Positions 24,876 to 33,863 of a stretch of DNA of 41,824 nucleotides are shown in pieces. This DNA is from Acetobacteraceae bacterium. Lineage in GTDB: Bacteria > Pseudomonadota > Alphaproteobacteria > Acetobacterales > Acetobacteraceae. The number at the start of each line of letters is the position of its first letter. Position 1 is the first letter of the stretch. The notes below the pieces were generated by a model. That model was not told the origin of the DNA. It saw nothing but the letters and a program-made list of their open reading frames with translations, and ran no database searches. A program made the position numbers and the translations under genes. Location: contig PLXO01000076.1 in the NCBI GenBank assembly GCA_003151425.1, forward strand, positions 4,743 through 46,566. Direction: 5' to 3'.

Positions 24876-25058
24876 GAGCATTTTCACGCTGACCGGAAAC
24901 ACCACCTGTCATTGCGAGGAGCGTAGCGACCGCCTGTCATTGCGAGGAGCGTAGCGACGAAGCAATCCCCTGCGTCGGGGTGGGAGCTTGCTTCGTCGCT
25001 GCGCTCCTCGCAATGACAGGTGGAGCCGGCAGTTCCAGTCAGGCCGAAAATGCTCTAG
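24876..25058. repeat. Composite palindromic repeat with duplicated left arm
   Basis: Outer arms gagcattttcacgctgaccg and ccgaaaatgctctag enclose inner arms cctgtcattgcgaggagcgt and gctcctcgcaatgacagg. The left inner arm is present twice in tandem (24908 and 24937), a partial internal duplication. The rest of the gap between kup and the ABC-2 gene (24680-24875 and 25059-25102) contains no gene; cccggcccgcttggt is repeated at 24863, 25061 and 25077. Confidence 0.85.
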
Positions 25059-25102
25059 TCCCCGGCCCGCTTGGTCCCCGGCCCGCTTGGTCCCCAGTCC
25101 GT

Positions 25103-26227
25103 TCAATCCAGCGTGTCATGATAGGACCAAACCGAGACCATCATCACAACCAGGGTGAACAGCGCGATCGGCCACAACTCGGAAAAATTGTCCGCCCAGC
25201 CATTGCCTTTCAGCAACACACCGCGGACGATGCGCAACGCATGCGTGGTAGGGAGTACCTCGCCCGCCCACTGCGCCCAGACCGGCATTCCTTTGAACGG
25301 GAACATGAAGCCGGACAGCAGGAACGACGGCAACAGGGTGAATTGCGCCATCTGCATGGCCTGCATCTGGTTGCGCGCGATCGTCGAGAAGGTCAGCCCG
25401 AGTGCCAGGTTGCTCGCCATGAACAGCCCGAGCGCGAACACCAGCAGCGTGACGGAGCCACGCAGCGGCAGACCGAACACCGCCGAGGCGATCGTCATGA
25501 TCAGCAGCGCCTGCACGTAGCCGATCACGATATAGGGCACGATCTTGGCGATCATCACCTCGATCGGCCGCACCGGCATCGCCAGCAGGTTCTCCATCGT
25601 GCCGCGCTCGCGCTCCCGCGTGATCGAAAGTGTGGTGATCAAGAGTGTGGAAAAGGTGAGCACGATGCAGATCAGCCCCGGCACGATGTTCAGCACGGTG
25701 AGCTGCTCGGGATTGTAGCGGGCATGCACCACGAACTGGAACGGCGGGGTCGCGGGCACCGATTGCAGCGTCGGCGGCAGGTCCCGGTTCAGCACGGTGC
25801 CGAGGGCGGCCAGTGACGCCGCTGCGTTGCCGATGGTCGATGGGTCGGTGGCGTCCGCATCCATCAGGACCGCCGGCTTCTCGCCGCGGTCCACCGCGCG
25901 GTCGAAGTCGGGCGGGATATCGATCACGAACAGCACGTCGCCCTGCGCCAATGCGCGCTCGGAAGCCGCCTCCGAGTTGAACGAGCGCACATCATAATAG
26001 CCGGTGTTCTTGATCGCCGCGATCAGCGTGCGCTCGTAACGCGAGTGGTTGACCGACAGCAGGCCGGTCGGCAGGTGCTTGGGGTCGGTGTTGATGGCGT
26101 AACCGAACAGGAACAACTGCATCACCGGCAGCACGATGATCATGCGCAACGTGAGCTTGTCGCGGCGGACCTGAATCCATTCCTTGCGCAGCACGGCCAG
26201 GAAGCGCCGGAAGGAAAACCCGCTCAC
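25103..26227 (-). CDS. ABC-2 type transporter permease
   Basis: A 374-residue permease of the ABC-2 (YbhR/YhhJ-like) type. The N-terminal part starts [20 protein letters not shown] and contains RRDKLTLRMIIVLPVMQLFL. A large periplasmic loop precedes five helices, with the family motif ITRERERGTMENLLAMPVRP near residue 230. It would form the membrane channel with the ATPase encoded just upstream. The GTG start at 26227 overlaps the ATPase stop by four bases, so an upstream in-frame extension of 22 codons is rejected. Comparable export operons usually encode two such permeases; only one is present, so it would work as a homodimer. Substrate unknown, perhaps drugs or lipophilic compounds. Confidence 0.88.
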   Translation of the reverse strand: MSGFSFRRFLAVLRKEWIQVRRDKLTLRMIIVLPVMQLFLFGYAINTDPKHLPTGLLSVNHSRYERTLIAAIKNTGYYDVRSFNSEAASERALAQGDVLFVIDIPPDFDRAVDRGEKPAVLMDADATDPSTIGNAAASLAALGTVLNRDLPPTLQSVPATPPFQFVVHARYNPEQLTVLNIVPGLICIVLTFSTLLITTLSITRERERGTMENLLAMPVRPIEVMIAKIVPYIVIGYVQALLIMTIASAVFGLPLRGSVTLLVFALGLFMASNLALGLTFSTIARNQMQAMQMAQFTLLPSFLLSGFMFPFKGMPVWAQWAGEVLPTTHALRIVRGVLLKGNGWADNFSELWPIALFTLVVMMVSVWSYHDTLD

Positions 26228-27195
26228 GCGGGATCCTTCTGCTTCAGCAGATGGATGAACACGTCCTCCAGCCCCGGTTCCACTTCGTGCCACTTGAATG
26301 CGGGGTCGAACGCGGCAGTCGCGCGCTGCAGCGCCGCGCGGTCCATGCCGGCGATATGAACGGCCGAACCGAACACCGCGGCGGCCTCGATGCCTGGCAC
26401 CTGGCGCAGCTTGCGCGCCGCGGCGTCCGGGTCGGGCCCGGTCGCCTCGTAGGTCACCATGCCGGCGTCGCGCACCACCACTTCGGGCGCGCCCTGTATG
26501 ACGATGCGTCCGTTGTTCAGGTAGACGATCCGCGTGCAGCGCTCCGCCTCGTCCATGTAGTGCGTCGACACCAGCACGGTCAGCCCGTCGCTCGCCATGT
26601 CATGGATCAGGTCCCAGAACTCGCGCCGCGCCTTGGCGTCGACCCCGGCGGTGGGCTCGTCGAGCAGCAGCAGTTTTGGCGCATGCAGCACGCAAGCGGC
26701 CAGCGCCAGGCGCTGCTTCCAACCGCCGGACAGCTCGCCTGCCAGTTGGTCTGCTCGATCCTCCAGTCCCATCCGTCCCATGATATCGTGCACGGCGCGC
26801 CGCCGGTCCGTCATCTCGTAGACGCTGGCGACGAAGTTCAGGTTCTCGAACACCGTCAGGTCTTCGTAGAAGCTGAAGCGCTGCGTCATGTAGCCGGTCT
26901 GCCGGCGGATCGCCCGGCTGTCGCGCATCAGGTCGAGCCCGAGGCAGGTGCCGCCGCCGCCATCCGGTGTCAGCAAACCGCACAGCATGCGGATCGTTGT
27001 CGTCTTGCCGCTGCCGTTGGCACCCAGGAAGCCGCAGATCTCGCCCGCCGCGACCTGCAGCGTCAGGCTGTCCACGACCTTGCGCGCGCCATAGCTCTTG
27101 CGCAGGTCGTGCACGTCGATCACCGGTTGCGCCGCGGTGGCCGTCCGGGCGTTCGTTGCGGTGTCGGTCTGGGCGTTCGTGTGGGCGTTCGTCAT
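26224..27195 (-). CDS. ABC exporter ATP-binding protein
   Basis: A 323-residue ATPase with Walker A GANGSGKT (58-65), signature LSGGW (155-159) and Walker B LLLLDE (175-180), followed by [17 protein letters not shown]. The switch segment [12 protein letters not shown] is present. The N-terminal 20 residues are an odd Thr/Asn/Ala-rich repeat ([20 protein letters not shown]) encoded by gcgttcgtg-like repeats. The C-terminal 80 residues form a regulatory extension typical of ABC-2 exporters. The ATG overlaps the HlyD-family gene by four bases and its own stop overlaps the permease start, so the three genes form one translationally coupled operon: adaptor, ATPase, permease. Confidence 0.9.
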   Translation of the reverse strand: MTNAHTNAQTDTATNARTATAAQPVIDVHDLRKSYGARKVVDSLTLQVAAGEICGFLGANGSGKTTTIRMLCGLLTPDGGGGTCLGLDLMRDSRAIRRQTGYMTQRFSFYEDLTVFENLNFVASVYEMTDRRRAVHDIMGRMGLEDRADQLAGELSGGWKQRLALAACVLHAPKLLLLDEPTAGVDAKARREFWDLIHDMASDGLTVLVSTHYMDEAERCTRIVYLNNGRIVIQGAPEVVVRDAGMVTYEATGPDPDAAARKLRQVPGIEAAAVFGSAVHIAGMDRAALQRATAAFDPAFKWHEVEPGLEDVFIHLLKQKDPA

Positions 27196-28202
27196 GGCGC
27201 GCGTGACGGTGCCTCCTGGGTCGCCTCCCGCGAGGGTGCCCCAGGAGAGGCTGCCCCAGGGGAGGGTGTCCCAGGGGAGGGCGCCCCAGGGGAGGGCGCC
27301 CCAGCGGGGGCCAACGGCCGCACCATGAGAGGCTGGCCGGGATTGAACCGGCCGGCCTGATCCGGCGGTGGCCGCGCCTCGAGCAGGAAGACCAGCTTCG
27401 AACTGCTGGTTTCGCTGTAGATCACCGGCGGCGTGTATTCCGCCTGCGGCGAAATGAACGAAATCGTCGCGCGCAGCCCGCCCGGACAGCCGTCGCAGGC
27501 AAGCACCACGACATCGCCGCGATGCACGCCCGATAGTGCCGATTCCGGAATGAAGAAGCGGACGAAGATGTTGGCCGGCGGCAGCAGCGATACCACCGGC
27601 GCGCCGGCTGCCATCGTTTCACCAGACTGCGCCATCACATCGGCGATCCGCCCATCCGTCGGAGCCGCGACGCTGCGCTGCGCCAGGCGCCACTCCGCCA
27701 TCTCCAACGCCGCTTTCGCCGCCTGCATCGTTGCATACTGCGCTTGGACCTCGGCGGCGCGGCCGAGCGGGGCAAGTACCTGCGCCAGCGCCGCCTCGTT
27801 CGCCGCCACCTTGGCCTCCGCCGAGTGGTAGTCGGCCGACAGTTGATCGACGTTCTGCTTTGTGGCGTAGCCTTCGCGCAGCAGGGTGACGCTGCGCTGC
27901 AAGTCGGCTCCGACGCGGATCAACGTCGCACGAACATCGTCCAGATTGGCCTCGGCCTGCTGGATTTCGGTCAGCTTTCCACCATTCTCCAGGTTGGCGA
28001 ACTGCTGCCTGGCCTGGTCCAGTTGGTACGCCGCCTGGTCGCGAGCGGCACGTTCATCCGCGTCGTTCTGCGTGAACAATGGTGCACCGGGCGCGACCTG
28101 ATCGCCGCGCGCCACCGCCACCGCCCCGACGCCCGCCAACAGCAGGACTGCGATTGCCAGCAATCCCAGAAATTTCCCGCTTACCGCCACGCGGGCACGC
28201 AT
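27192..28202 (-). CDS. HlyD/EmrA-family periplasmic adaptor
   Basis: A 336-residue membrane-fusion protein with one N-terminal helix (FLGLLAIAVLLLAGVGAVAV) and a long coiled-coil hairpin (about residues 50-160, RDQAAYQLDQARQQFANLEN onward). The second lipoyl half is APTDGRIADVMAQSGETMAA, followed by a barrel domain with IFVRFFIPESALSGVHRGDV. The membrane helix runs straight into VARGDQVAPGAPLFTQND, so the usual 30-40 residues carrying the first lipoyl half seem to be absent. The C-terminus is a low-complexity tail of PSPGA-type repeats (about residues 298-325). The adaptor would link the ABC exporter downstream to an outer-membrane channel. The 151 bp upstream show no clear promoter. Confidence 0.85.
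   Translation of the reverse strand: MRARVAVSGKFLGLLAIAVLLLAGVGAVAVARGDQVAPGAPLFTQNDADERAARDQAAYQLDQARQQFANLENGGKLTEIQQAEANLDDVRATLIRVGADLQRSVTLLREGYATKQNVDQLSADYHSAEAKVAANEAALAQVLAPLGRAAEVQAQYATMQAAKAALEMAEWRLAQRSVAAPTDGRIADVMAQSGETMAAGAPVVSLLPPANIFVRFFIPESALSGVHRGDVVVLACDGCPGGLRATISFISPQAEYTPPVIYSETSSSKLVFLLEARPPPDQAGRFNPGQPLMVRPLAPAGAPSPGAPSPGTPSPGAASPGAPSREATQEAPSRAP
27232..27310. repeat. In-frame minisatellite in the adaptor gene
   Basis: About five tandem copies of a 15-bp unit resembling ccccaggggagggcg encode APSPG-like pentapeptides (minus strand). The variants caggagaggct, caggggagggtgt and cagcgggggcc show decay at the edges. Unit length is a multiple of three, so copy-number changes would keep the frame. 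Confidence 0.75.
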
Positions 28203-28353
28203 GCGGCAGGCATGGCGCCGGTGAATAGACTCGGAAACTACCTAACCCGGCACGCCCCGGATGCGCCGACATATCCCTGACGCGGATGGCCTGACGCCGG
28301 TGGTCCGACGCCGACGGACTGACAACAAAACAATCATCCGTTCGGCCACAACA

Positions 28354-29412
28354 CTACCTGAACGCAGTCGTCGCCTGCATGCCCAGCGTGCGGAACTTGT
28401 CCGACAGCGAGCTCAGTCGCGCGTCCCATTCCTGGTTGATCGGCTGGTGCTCGATCAATGTGTGAAACCGTACCATCATCATGATCAGGAACAGCGGCTT
28501 GATGAACGAGGCCCGCAGTGCGCCGGCGAGCAATACCGCGATGATGATGGTGACGACGCCGCCCGACTCGCGCGCCGCATGCGGCAGCAGCACCGTGATC
28601 GCGGCGGCCGGCGCCAGCAGCACGAGCCACAGCACGAAGCTCAGCCCACGTTCGAGAATCACGATCCAGATCGAGGTCTGCAGAATCGGCTTGGCGTTCT
28701 GGCAGTAGTAGACAATGCCTTCACGCGCGCCGCGCCACGGGTCCTGATCGTTGCGCGCCAGGTTGTAGGACAGGATCACCTTGTCCAGATAGCGTGTGGC
28801 CGCGCGCAGCACGATGTTGACCAGGCTCGACAGGCTCTCGAGGCCGGGGATCGGCAGCATCTCACCGATCCAGTCCAGCGTGCGGTGGAACGCCTGCAGA
28901 ATGCCGCGGACCAGCAGGTTCAGGCCGTACAACGCGTTGACCTGGCCGAACCGCTCGGTGACCACGCGCTTGCCGTAAGCGAGCTGCGACTCGGTGCCGT
29001 TGCCCACCTGGCCGCGCGTGATCAGGTCGGTGAGCACGGCGACGTGGCCGCAGACCAGCAAATGCAGCAGGTAGCGCAGCACCGCGCTCCAGAACCAGCC
29101 GATGCCGACCACACACAGAATGAACCACACGATGCCGAACGCCTGGGCGATGTGGGCGCTGAGCCACGCGGCGCCGCCGAAGGTGATGACCAGCCAGACG
29201 ATGCAGCCCAGCGCGTAGGCCAACAGGATGCCGCAATGCGCCAGCGCGTAGGGCAGGCTCCGCAGCAACAGGCCGACCGCGGTGGCGAGGCCGTGATCGC
29301 GCACTGCGAGCGGGTAGGAATGCCGCACCGCTGCGAACGCCGGCGGCGCGGCGGGCGCGGTGGTCGAGACGCTCGGGGTTGGTGCGTTGGGTGTTGTCTC
29401 GTCGGATGACAT
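28354..29412 (-). CDS. Polytopic membrane protein of unknown function
   Basis: A 352-residue inner-membrane protein. After a Thr/Pro/Ala-rich N-terminus (MSSDETTPNAPTPSVSTTAP) there are about five or six helices, including ILLAYALGCIVWLVITFGGA, GIVWFILCVVGIGWFWSAVL and SGGVVTIIIAVLLAGALRAS. Between them lie soluble segments such as LSYNLARNDQDPWRGAREGI. I do not recognise the family from memory. The long hydrophobic blocks and the central amphipathic region suggest a channel, scramblase or assembly role, but nothing catalytic is visible. The ATG at 29412 starts the acidic N-terminus; 20 further in-frame codons upstream are Cys/Arg-rich and discounted. It precedes the adaptor operon by about 150 bp on the same strand. 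Confidence 0.7.
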   Translation of the reverse strand: MSSDETTPNAPTPSVSTTAPAAPPAFAAVRHSYPLAVRDHGLATAVGLLLRSLPYALAHCGILLAYALGCIVWLVITFGGAAWLSAHIAQAFGIVWFILCVVGIGWFWSAVLRYLLHLLVCGHVAVLTDLITRGQVGNGTESQLAYGKRVVTERFGQVNALYGLNLLVRGILQAFHRTLDWIGEMLPIPGLESLSSLVNIVLRAATRYLDKVILSYNLARNDQDPWRGAREGIVYYCQNAKPILQTSIWIVILERGLSFVLWLVLLAPAAAITVLLPHAARESGGVVTIIIAVLLAGALRASFIKPLFLIMMMVRFHTLIEHQPINQEWDARLSSLSDKFRTLGMQATTAFR

Positions 29413-29490
29413 CTGGTCCAGCAACCCCCCTGTTGGAATTGCCATCCAAGCACGGCTCGGTCCGCACCGCATCTTTTAATTTGTGCTTCT

Positions 29491-29629
29491 CTTCTCCCCC
29501 GCCCCGTGAGGGAGGGGGACGGGGGGAGGGGTTGGTGCCAGGGTCGCACCGAAACGTAATGCCGCGTCGACCCCTCCCCCTACCCTTGGTCCGCTTCGCG
29601 GCCCAAGCCCTCAAGGGGAGGGGGAGAAG
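29491..29629. repeat. Palindromic repeat, ctccccct family
   Basis: Arms cttctcccccgccccgtgag with ggagggggacggggggaggg pair with cccctccccctacccttggt and tcaaggggagggggagaag. The centre includes ggttggtgccagggtcgcac. It is related in reverse orientation to the copy at 36994-37112. The last codons and stop of the amidase gene lie inside it. Confidence 0.8.
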
Positions 29630-31094
29630 TGGTTACAGCTGCTACCCCGCGCGACTCAGGCACCGTGCCGGGGCGCGGATCGATCGGCAATTGCCTGTCC
29701 AGACCGGTCATTTGCTCGAACAGCGCCGCGGCGCCCAGCGCGATCGCTTCACCGCGGATCGGCGCGGTGATTTGCAACCCCACCGGCCGGCCGAACCGAT
29801 CAAACCCACACGGCACGGCGACCGCCGGGCAACTGGTCAGCGTGATCGCGGCATTCAGCGTCGAGGCGCCCATGTAGTTGGTCAGCCGCTCGCCATCCAC
29901 GTACTCCGGATGCCGCAGATCGACGTCGAACGCGGGTGTCGCCGCGCTCGGCGTAACGAAAATGTCGAAGCGGGAGAACAGCTCCACGACCCGCCGATAA
30001 AACGCGGCGCGCTCGCGATCCGCCCAGGCGAGCCGGCTCGGCGTCTGCGCCAGCCCGGCCTCGGTGTTCCAAACGATGTCGGATTTCAGCAACGCGCGAT
30101 GCGTCTGCAACTGCAACTCGCGGTCCACCACGAAATGCTGCGCGCGCAGCACCATGAACGCCTCCTCGATGGCACCAAGGTCGGGCGCGTATTCCTCGAC
30201 CACGCAGCCCAGCGCCTCGAACCGGCGCACCGCGGCCTCGCAGATTTCCCGGGTTTCGCGATCGACGCGCAGCCTGCCGCCATAGTCCGAGGTATAGGCG
30301 ATCCGCCGCGGCGGCCGCGCCTGCGCCACCGCGCGCGCGAACGGGACCGCTGGCGCATCGAAGGTCAGCGGATCTTCAGGGCAAAGCCCCGCCATCGTGT
30401 CAAGGAACAGCGCCAGGTCCGGAATAGTGCGCGCCATCGGCCCCTGCACCGACAGCGGCGAGAACAGGTTGTCCGCCGTCCCGCGCGTCACCCGCCCGGG
30501 CGACGGCCGCAAGCCGACCACGGAACAATACGTTGCCGGCCGCCGCAACGATCCGCCATGGTCGGTGCCCTGCGCCAGCCACACCTGCCCGGTCGCCAGC
30601 GCCACCGCGCCGCCGCCGGTGGACCCGCCGCAGGTCAGCGAGGTGTTCCACGGGTTGCGCGTCTTGCCGAACACCTCGTTGAAGGTCGAGCCGCCGGCGC
30701 CGAACTCCGGCGTGTTCGACTTGCCGATCACGATGCCGCCCCGGCGCTCGATCCGTTCCACCACCGGATGGGATCGCGCCGGCACATGATCGCGGAAAAT
30801 CGGCGAGCCATAGGTGGTGCGCACGCCGGCGACATCGGTCAGGTCCTTGATCGCCACCGGCAGGCCGGCAAGCCACCCCGGCGCGTCGGCTTCCTCCCGC
30901 CCGTCGCCGGCCATCAACCGGCGCGCATGTACCCGCGCCCGATCGAGACACAGCGTCGGCAGCGCGTTGACCGCCGGCTCGACCGAAGCGATGCGCGTCG
31001 CCGCGGCCTCGACCAGCTCGAGCGGCGAGACCTCGCCCCGCCGCAGCCGCGCCACCACCTCGGTCGCAGGCAATCGGATCAGCTCGTCGGTCAT
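29580..31094 (-). CDS. Amidase (amidase-signature family)
   Basis: A 504-residue amidase with the Ser-cisSer-Lys triad in recognisable blocks: Lys83 in LPVAIKDLTD, Ser158 in CGGSTGGGAV and nucleophile Ser182 in GTDHGGSLRRPA. The family hydrolyses carboxamides to acids and ammonia in the cytoplasm; the particular amide cannot be read. The ATG at 31094 (MTDELIRLPATEVVARLRRG) is supported by an AGGGGG-rich site; in-frame codons further upstream look non-coding. The C-terminal about 17 residues (TTSPPPLEGLGREADQG) come from the palindromic repeat at 29491-29629, so the original end has probably been replaced. It is divergent from the NodT-like gene. Confidence 0.88.
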   Translation of the reverse strand: MTDELIRLPATEVVARLRRGEVSPLELVEAAATRIASVEPAVNALPTLCLDRARVHARRLMAGDGREEADAPGWLAGLPVAIKDLTDVAGVRTTYGSPIFRDHVPARSHPVVERIERRGGIVIGKSNTPEFGAGGSTFNEVFGKTRNPWNTSLTCGGSTGGGAVALATGQVWLAQGTDHGGSLRRPATYCSVVGLRPSPGRVTRGTADNLFSPLSVQGPMARTIPDLALFLDTMAGLCPEDPLTFDAPAVPFARAVAQARPPRRIAYTSDYGGRLRVDRETREICEAAVRRFEALGCVVEEYAPDLGAIEEAFMVLRAQHFVVDRELQLQTHRALLKSDIVWNTEAGLAQTPSRLAWADRERAAFYRRVVELFSRFDIFVTPSAATPAFDVDLRHPEYVDGERLTNYMGASTLNAAITLTSCPAVAVPCGFDRFGRPVGLQITAPIRGEAIALGAAALFEQMTGLDRQLPIDPRPGTVPESRGVAAVTTSPPPLEGLGREADQG

Positions 31095-31249
31095 TACGTC
31101 CCCCTGCGCATCCTGCTGGCCGCCCGCCATTCCACCCGGCTTGGCCCGCGCCTGCAATGCAGTGTCCCGCCGCGTGGCTGGTCACCCGCCGGCATCCTCC
31201 GCTAGAACCGGCCAGGGTCGCGCCATCGCACGGCCCGCGGAATTAAGCG

Positions 31250-32758
31250 ATGCACAAACCTGTCCTTGCCGCCGCCGTTCTGCTGCTGTGCGGCTGCACC
31301 CTGGGTCCCGACTTCAAATCTCCCGGCTGGTCATCTCCGGCAGCCTGGTTCAGTTCACCGGCCAAGCCGCCCGCCAGCACGCCGGTCGCCGCACCGATCG
31401 ATCCGACCTGGTGGAGCCTGTTCCACGACGATGAACTGACCATGCTCGAGGAACGTGTCGCCAGAGAAAATCTCGATGTGCAGGTGGCCACAATTCGCCT
31501 GGCCGAGTCGCGCGCCCAGCGTGGCGTTGCCGCGGCGGATGCCTATCCGAATTTCGAGGCGAACGCGTCCTATCAGCGCCAGAAGGCGTCCAACAACGGC
31601 GTGTTCGCCGGGCTGTCCGCGATCGCCGCGGGCTCCGCAGCCAATGGTGCCGCGGGAGAGACCGCCGGCGGGGTGAAAGGCGCCAGGCTGGGCGCCATCG
31701 ATATCTATCAGTACGGATTCGACTCGACCTGGGAACTCGACCTGTGGGGCAAGGTGCGGCGCTCGGTCGAGGCGGCCGACGCCGACGTGACCGCGAGCGC
31801 GGAGGCGCGGCGCGACACGCTGCTGAGCTCGCTCGCCGAGGTGGCGCGCGACTACCTGCAACTGCGCGGCACACAGGTGCGGCTGCAGATCGCGCGCGAC
31901 AACTTGAAAACCGCGCAGCAGAGCCAGGAGCTGACGCGCGAGCGTGCCGAGGGCGGCGTAACGACCGATCTCGACGTTGCCAACGCCTCGGCACAGGTGG
32001 CGACCTTCGCCGCGCAAATCCCGCCGCTGGAGCAGCAGGAACGCCAGCTCATCAACGCGCTCAGTCTGCTGCTGGGCCAGCCGCCGCAGGCGCTGACGGA
32101 CGAGCTGGCGACGGCGCGGCCGGTGCCGCCGGTGCCGCCGCTGATCCCGGTGGGACTGCCCTCGGAACTCGCTCGCCGGCGTCCTGATATCCGCCAGGCC
32201 GACGCGCAATTGCACGCCGCGACGGCGACGATCGGCGTGGCGGACGCGAATTTTTATCCGTCGTTCACGTTGGGCGGCAGCGCTGGCATCCAGGCATTGC
32301 AGCCGTGGAATCTGTTCACCCTGAACTCGCTGCTGTACGCCCTGGGCCCGTCGATTAACATCCCGATCTTCGAGGGCGGACGGTTGAAGTCGACGCTGGA
32401 ACTGCGCGAGCAGCAGCAAAAGGAGGCCGCCGTCGTGTATCAGCGCACCGTGCTGAACGCCTGGCACGAGATCGACAACAGCCTGACCGCGTATGAGACC
32501 GAGCAGCACCGGCGTGATCAGTTGGCCGAGGCGGTGCGGCAGAACCAGCGCGCCGTGTCGCTGGCGCAGAGCCGCTACCAGCAGGGTGTCGCGGATTTCC
32601 TTCAGGTGCTGGACGCGCAACGCAGCCTGTTCGCCACGCAGCAGTCGCTGGCCGACAGCACGACGGCGATCGATACGGACCTGGTGGCGATCTACAAGGC
32701 GTTGGGTGGCGGCTGGGAGACAGATTTCCCCGACCTGCAGGCCGTTGCGGCGAAGTAG
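31250..32758 (+). CDS. Outer-membrane efflux lipoprotein, NodT/TolC family
   Basis: A 502-residue outer-membrane factor. The N-terminus MHKPVLAAAVLLLCGCTLGP is a lipoprotein signal with Cys16 as the probable acylated residue, followed by GPDFKSPGW. Two repeated OEP halves contain the typical TWWSLFHDDELTMLEERVAR, TWELDLWGKVRRSVEAADAD and LPSELARRRPDIRQADAQLH blocks. The second half ends SRYQQGVADFLQVLDAQRSL. It would form the trimeric exit channel of a tripartite pump. No RND pump or adaptor adjoins it; the nearest adaptor operon (25.1-28.2 kb) could use it, which is inference. Length is normal for NodT proteins. Confidence 0.9.
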   Translation: MHKPVLAAAVLLLCGCTLGPDFKSPGWSSPAAWFSSPAKPPASTPVAAPIDPTWWSLFHDDELTMLEERVARENLDVQVATIRLAESRAQRGVAAADAYPNFEANASYQRQKASNNGVFAGLSAIAAGSAANGAAGETAGGVKGARLGAIDIYQYGFDSTWELDLWGKVRRSVEAADADVTASAEARRDTLLSSLAEVARDYLQLRGTQVRLQIARDNLKTAQQSQELTRERAEGGVTTDLDVANASAQVATFAAQIPPLEQQERQLINALSLLLGQPPQALTDELATARPVPPVPPLIPVGLPSELARRRPDIRQADAQLHAATATIGVADANFYPSFTLGGSAGIQALQPWNLFTLNSLLYALGPSINIPIFEGGRLKSTLELREQQQKEAAVVYQRTVLNAWHEIDNSLTAYETEQHRRDQLAEAVRQNQRAVSLAQSRYQQGVADFLQVLDAQRSLFATQQSLADSTTAIDTDLVAIYKALGGGWETDFPDLQAVAAK

Positions 32759-32794
32759 CGCGGCATCTTTCGCTGTGTAGCGCGACATCTTTCT

Positions 32795-32881
32795 CTGTCA
32801 TTGCGAGCGAAGCGAAGCAATCCCCTACGTGCAGTGGTGCGTTATCTGCGGGAGATTGCTTCGCTTCGCTCGCAATGACAG
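32795..32881. repeat. Palindromic repeat, cattgcgagcgaagcg variant
   Basis: Arms ctgtcattgcgagcgaagcg and cgcttcgctcgcaatgacag surround a loop of about 40 bp; the outer arms of the composite copies are missing. It lies just after the NodT-like gene, where it could terminate transcription from both converging genes. Confidence 0.85.
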
Positions 32882-32903
32882 GGTTGCGCGGCGCTTTTCC
32901 GCC

Positions 32904-33863
32904 CTACAGGTGCCGCCGGGCCGCGTCCACCAGGGCCACCCGCGCGCGCGGTCTGACACCCCGCGCGCGGATCCGCTCGCGATGCGCGGTATACAGCCCG
33001 CTCGCGATGATGATCGCCGCACCCACCAGGGTCCACTCGTCGGGCAGGTTATTGAACACCAGCCAGCCGCTGATCGTCGCCCAGATCAACTGCGAGTAGG
33101 AGAACGGCGCCAGCACCGAAGCCGGCGCCCAACGGTGCGCCAGCACCACCAGCCATTGCCCGGCGGACGACAGCACCCCCACCACCAGCGCGAGCAGCAA
33201 ATGCGGCAAGCCGGGCGGCACGAACACAAACGGCAGCAGCGCGGTCAGCACCACCGCGCCGACGCCGGCCGTCCAGGCCAACGTCGTCGTCGAGCGCTCG
33301 GTCGTTGCCATCTTGCGCGTGATCACCAGGGCCAGCGCCCAGCAGGCCGAGGACGCCACACCGAACAGTGCCGCCGGCTGGAATCCGCCGGTGCCCGGCC
33401 GCGCCACGATCACCACGCCGAGCAGGCCGGCCGCCGTCGCCGCCCAGCGGCGCAGGCCAACCACCTCGCCCAGCACCGGGATCGACAGCACGGTGATCAT
33501 CAGCGGCGAAATGAAACTGATCGTGCTCGCCTGTGCGATCTGCATGCTGCTCACGCCGAACACGAACAGCACTGCGGACCCGGCCACGCAAAGCCCGCGC
33601 ACCACCTGCAATGTCGGGCTGCGCGGCCACAACGCGTGTACACCCGCCGAACGCGCCAGCCCGCCGGCGAAGATCACGAAGATCATGTAGCGGATCCAGG
33701 TGATCTCGATCACCGGCAGGCTCTCAGTGAGGAATTTCGCAATCGTATCGGAGGCGGCGAACACCGTCGTCGACAGCAGCGACAGCACGATGCCGCGCAG
33801 CACGTTATCGGCCCCCGGGGCATCTATCCCCGGGCTGTACGCCGGGCTATATCCCTGTGGCAT
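32904..33863 (-). CDS. DMT/EamA family transporter
   Basis: A 319-residue exporter-type protein with ten predicted helices in two EamA domains. The first starts GIVLSLLSTTVFAASDTIAK, with STISFISPLMITVLSIPVLG near residue 110. The second includes LFGVASSACWALALVITRKM and ASVLAPFSYSQLIWATISGW. Such proteins move amino acids, sugars or other metabolites; the substrate is unknown. The ATG shares a base with the stop of the hydrolase gene (TGATG), so it is translationally coupled to it. The C-terminus is an Arg-rich tail. Unlike the remnant at 6885-7293, this copy is complete. Confidence 0.88.
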   Translation of the reverse strand: MPQGYSPAYSPGIDAPGADNVLRGIVLSLLSTTVFAASDTIAKFLTESLPVIEITWIRYMIFVIFAGGLARSAGVHALWPRSPTLQVVRGLCVAGSAVLFVFGVSSMQIAQASTISFISPLMITVLSIPVLGEVVGLRRWAATAAGLLGVVIVARPGTGGFQPAALFGVASSACWALALVITRKMATTERSTTTLAWTAGVGAVVLTALLPFVFVPPGLPHLLLALVVGVLSSAGQWLVVLAHRWAPASVLAPFSYSQLIWATISGWLVFNNLPDEWTLVGAAIIIASGLYTAHRERIRARGVRPRARVALVDAARRHL

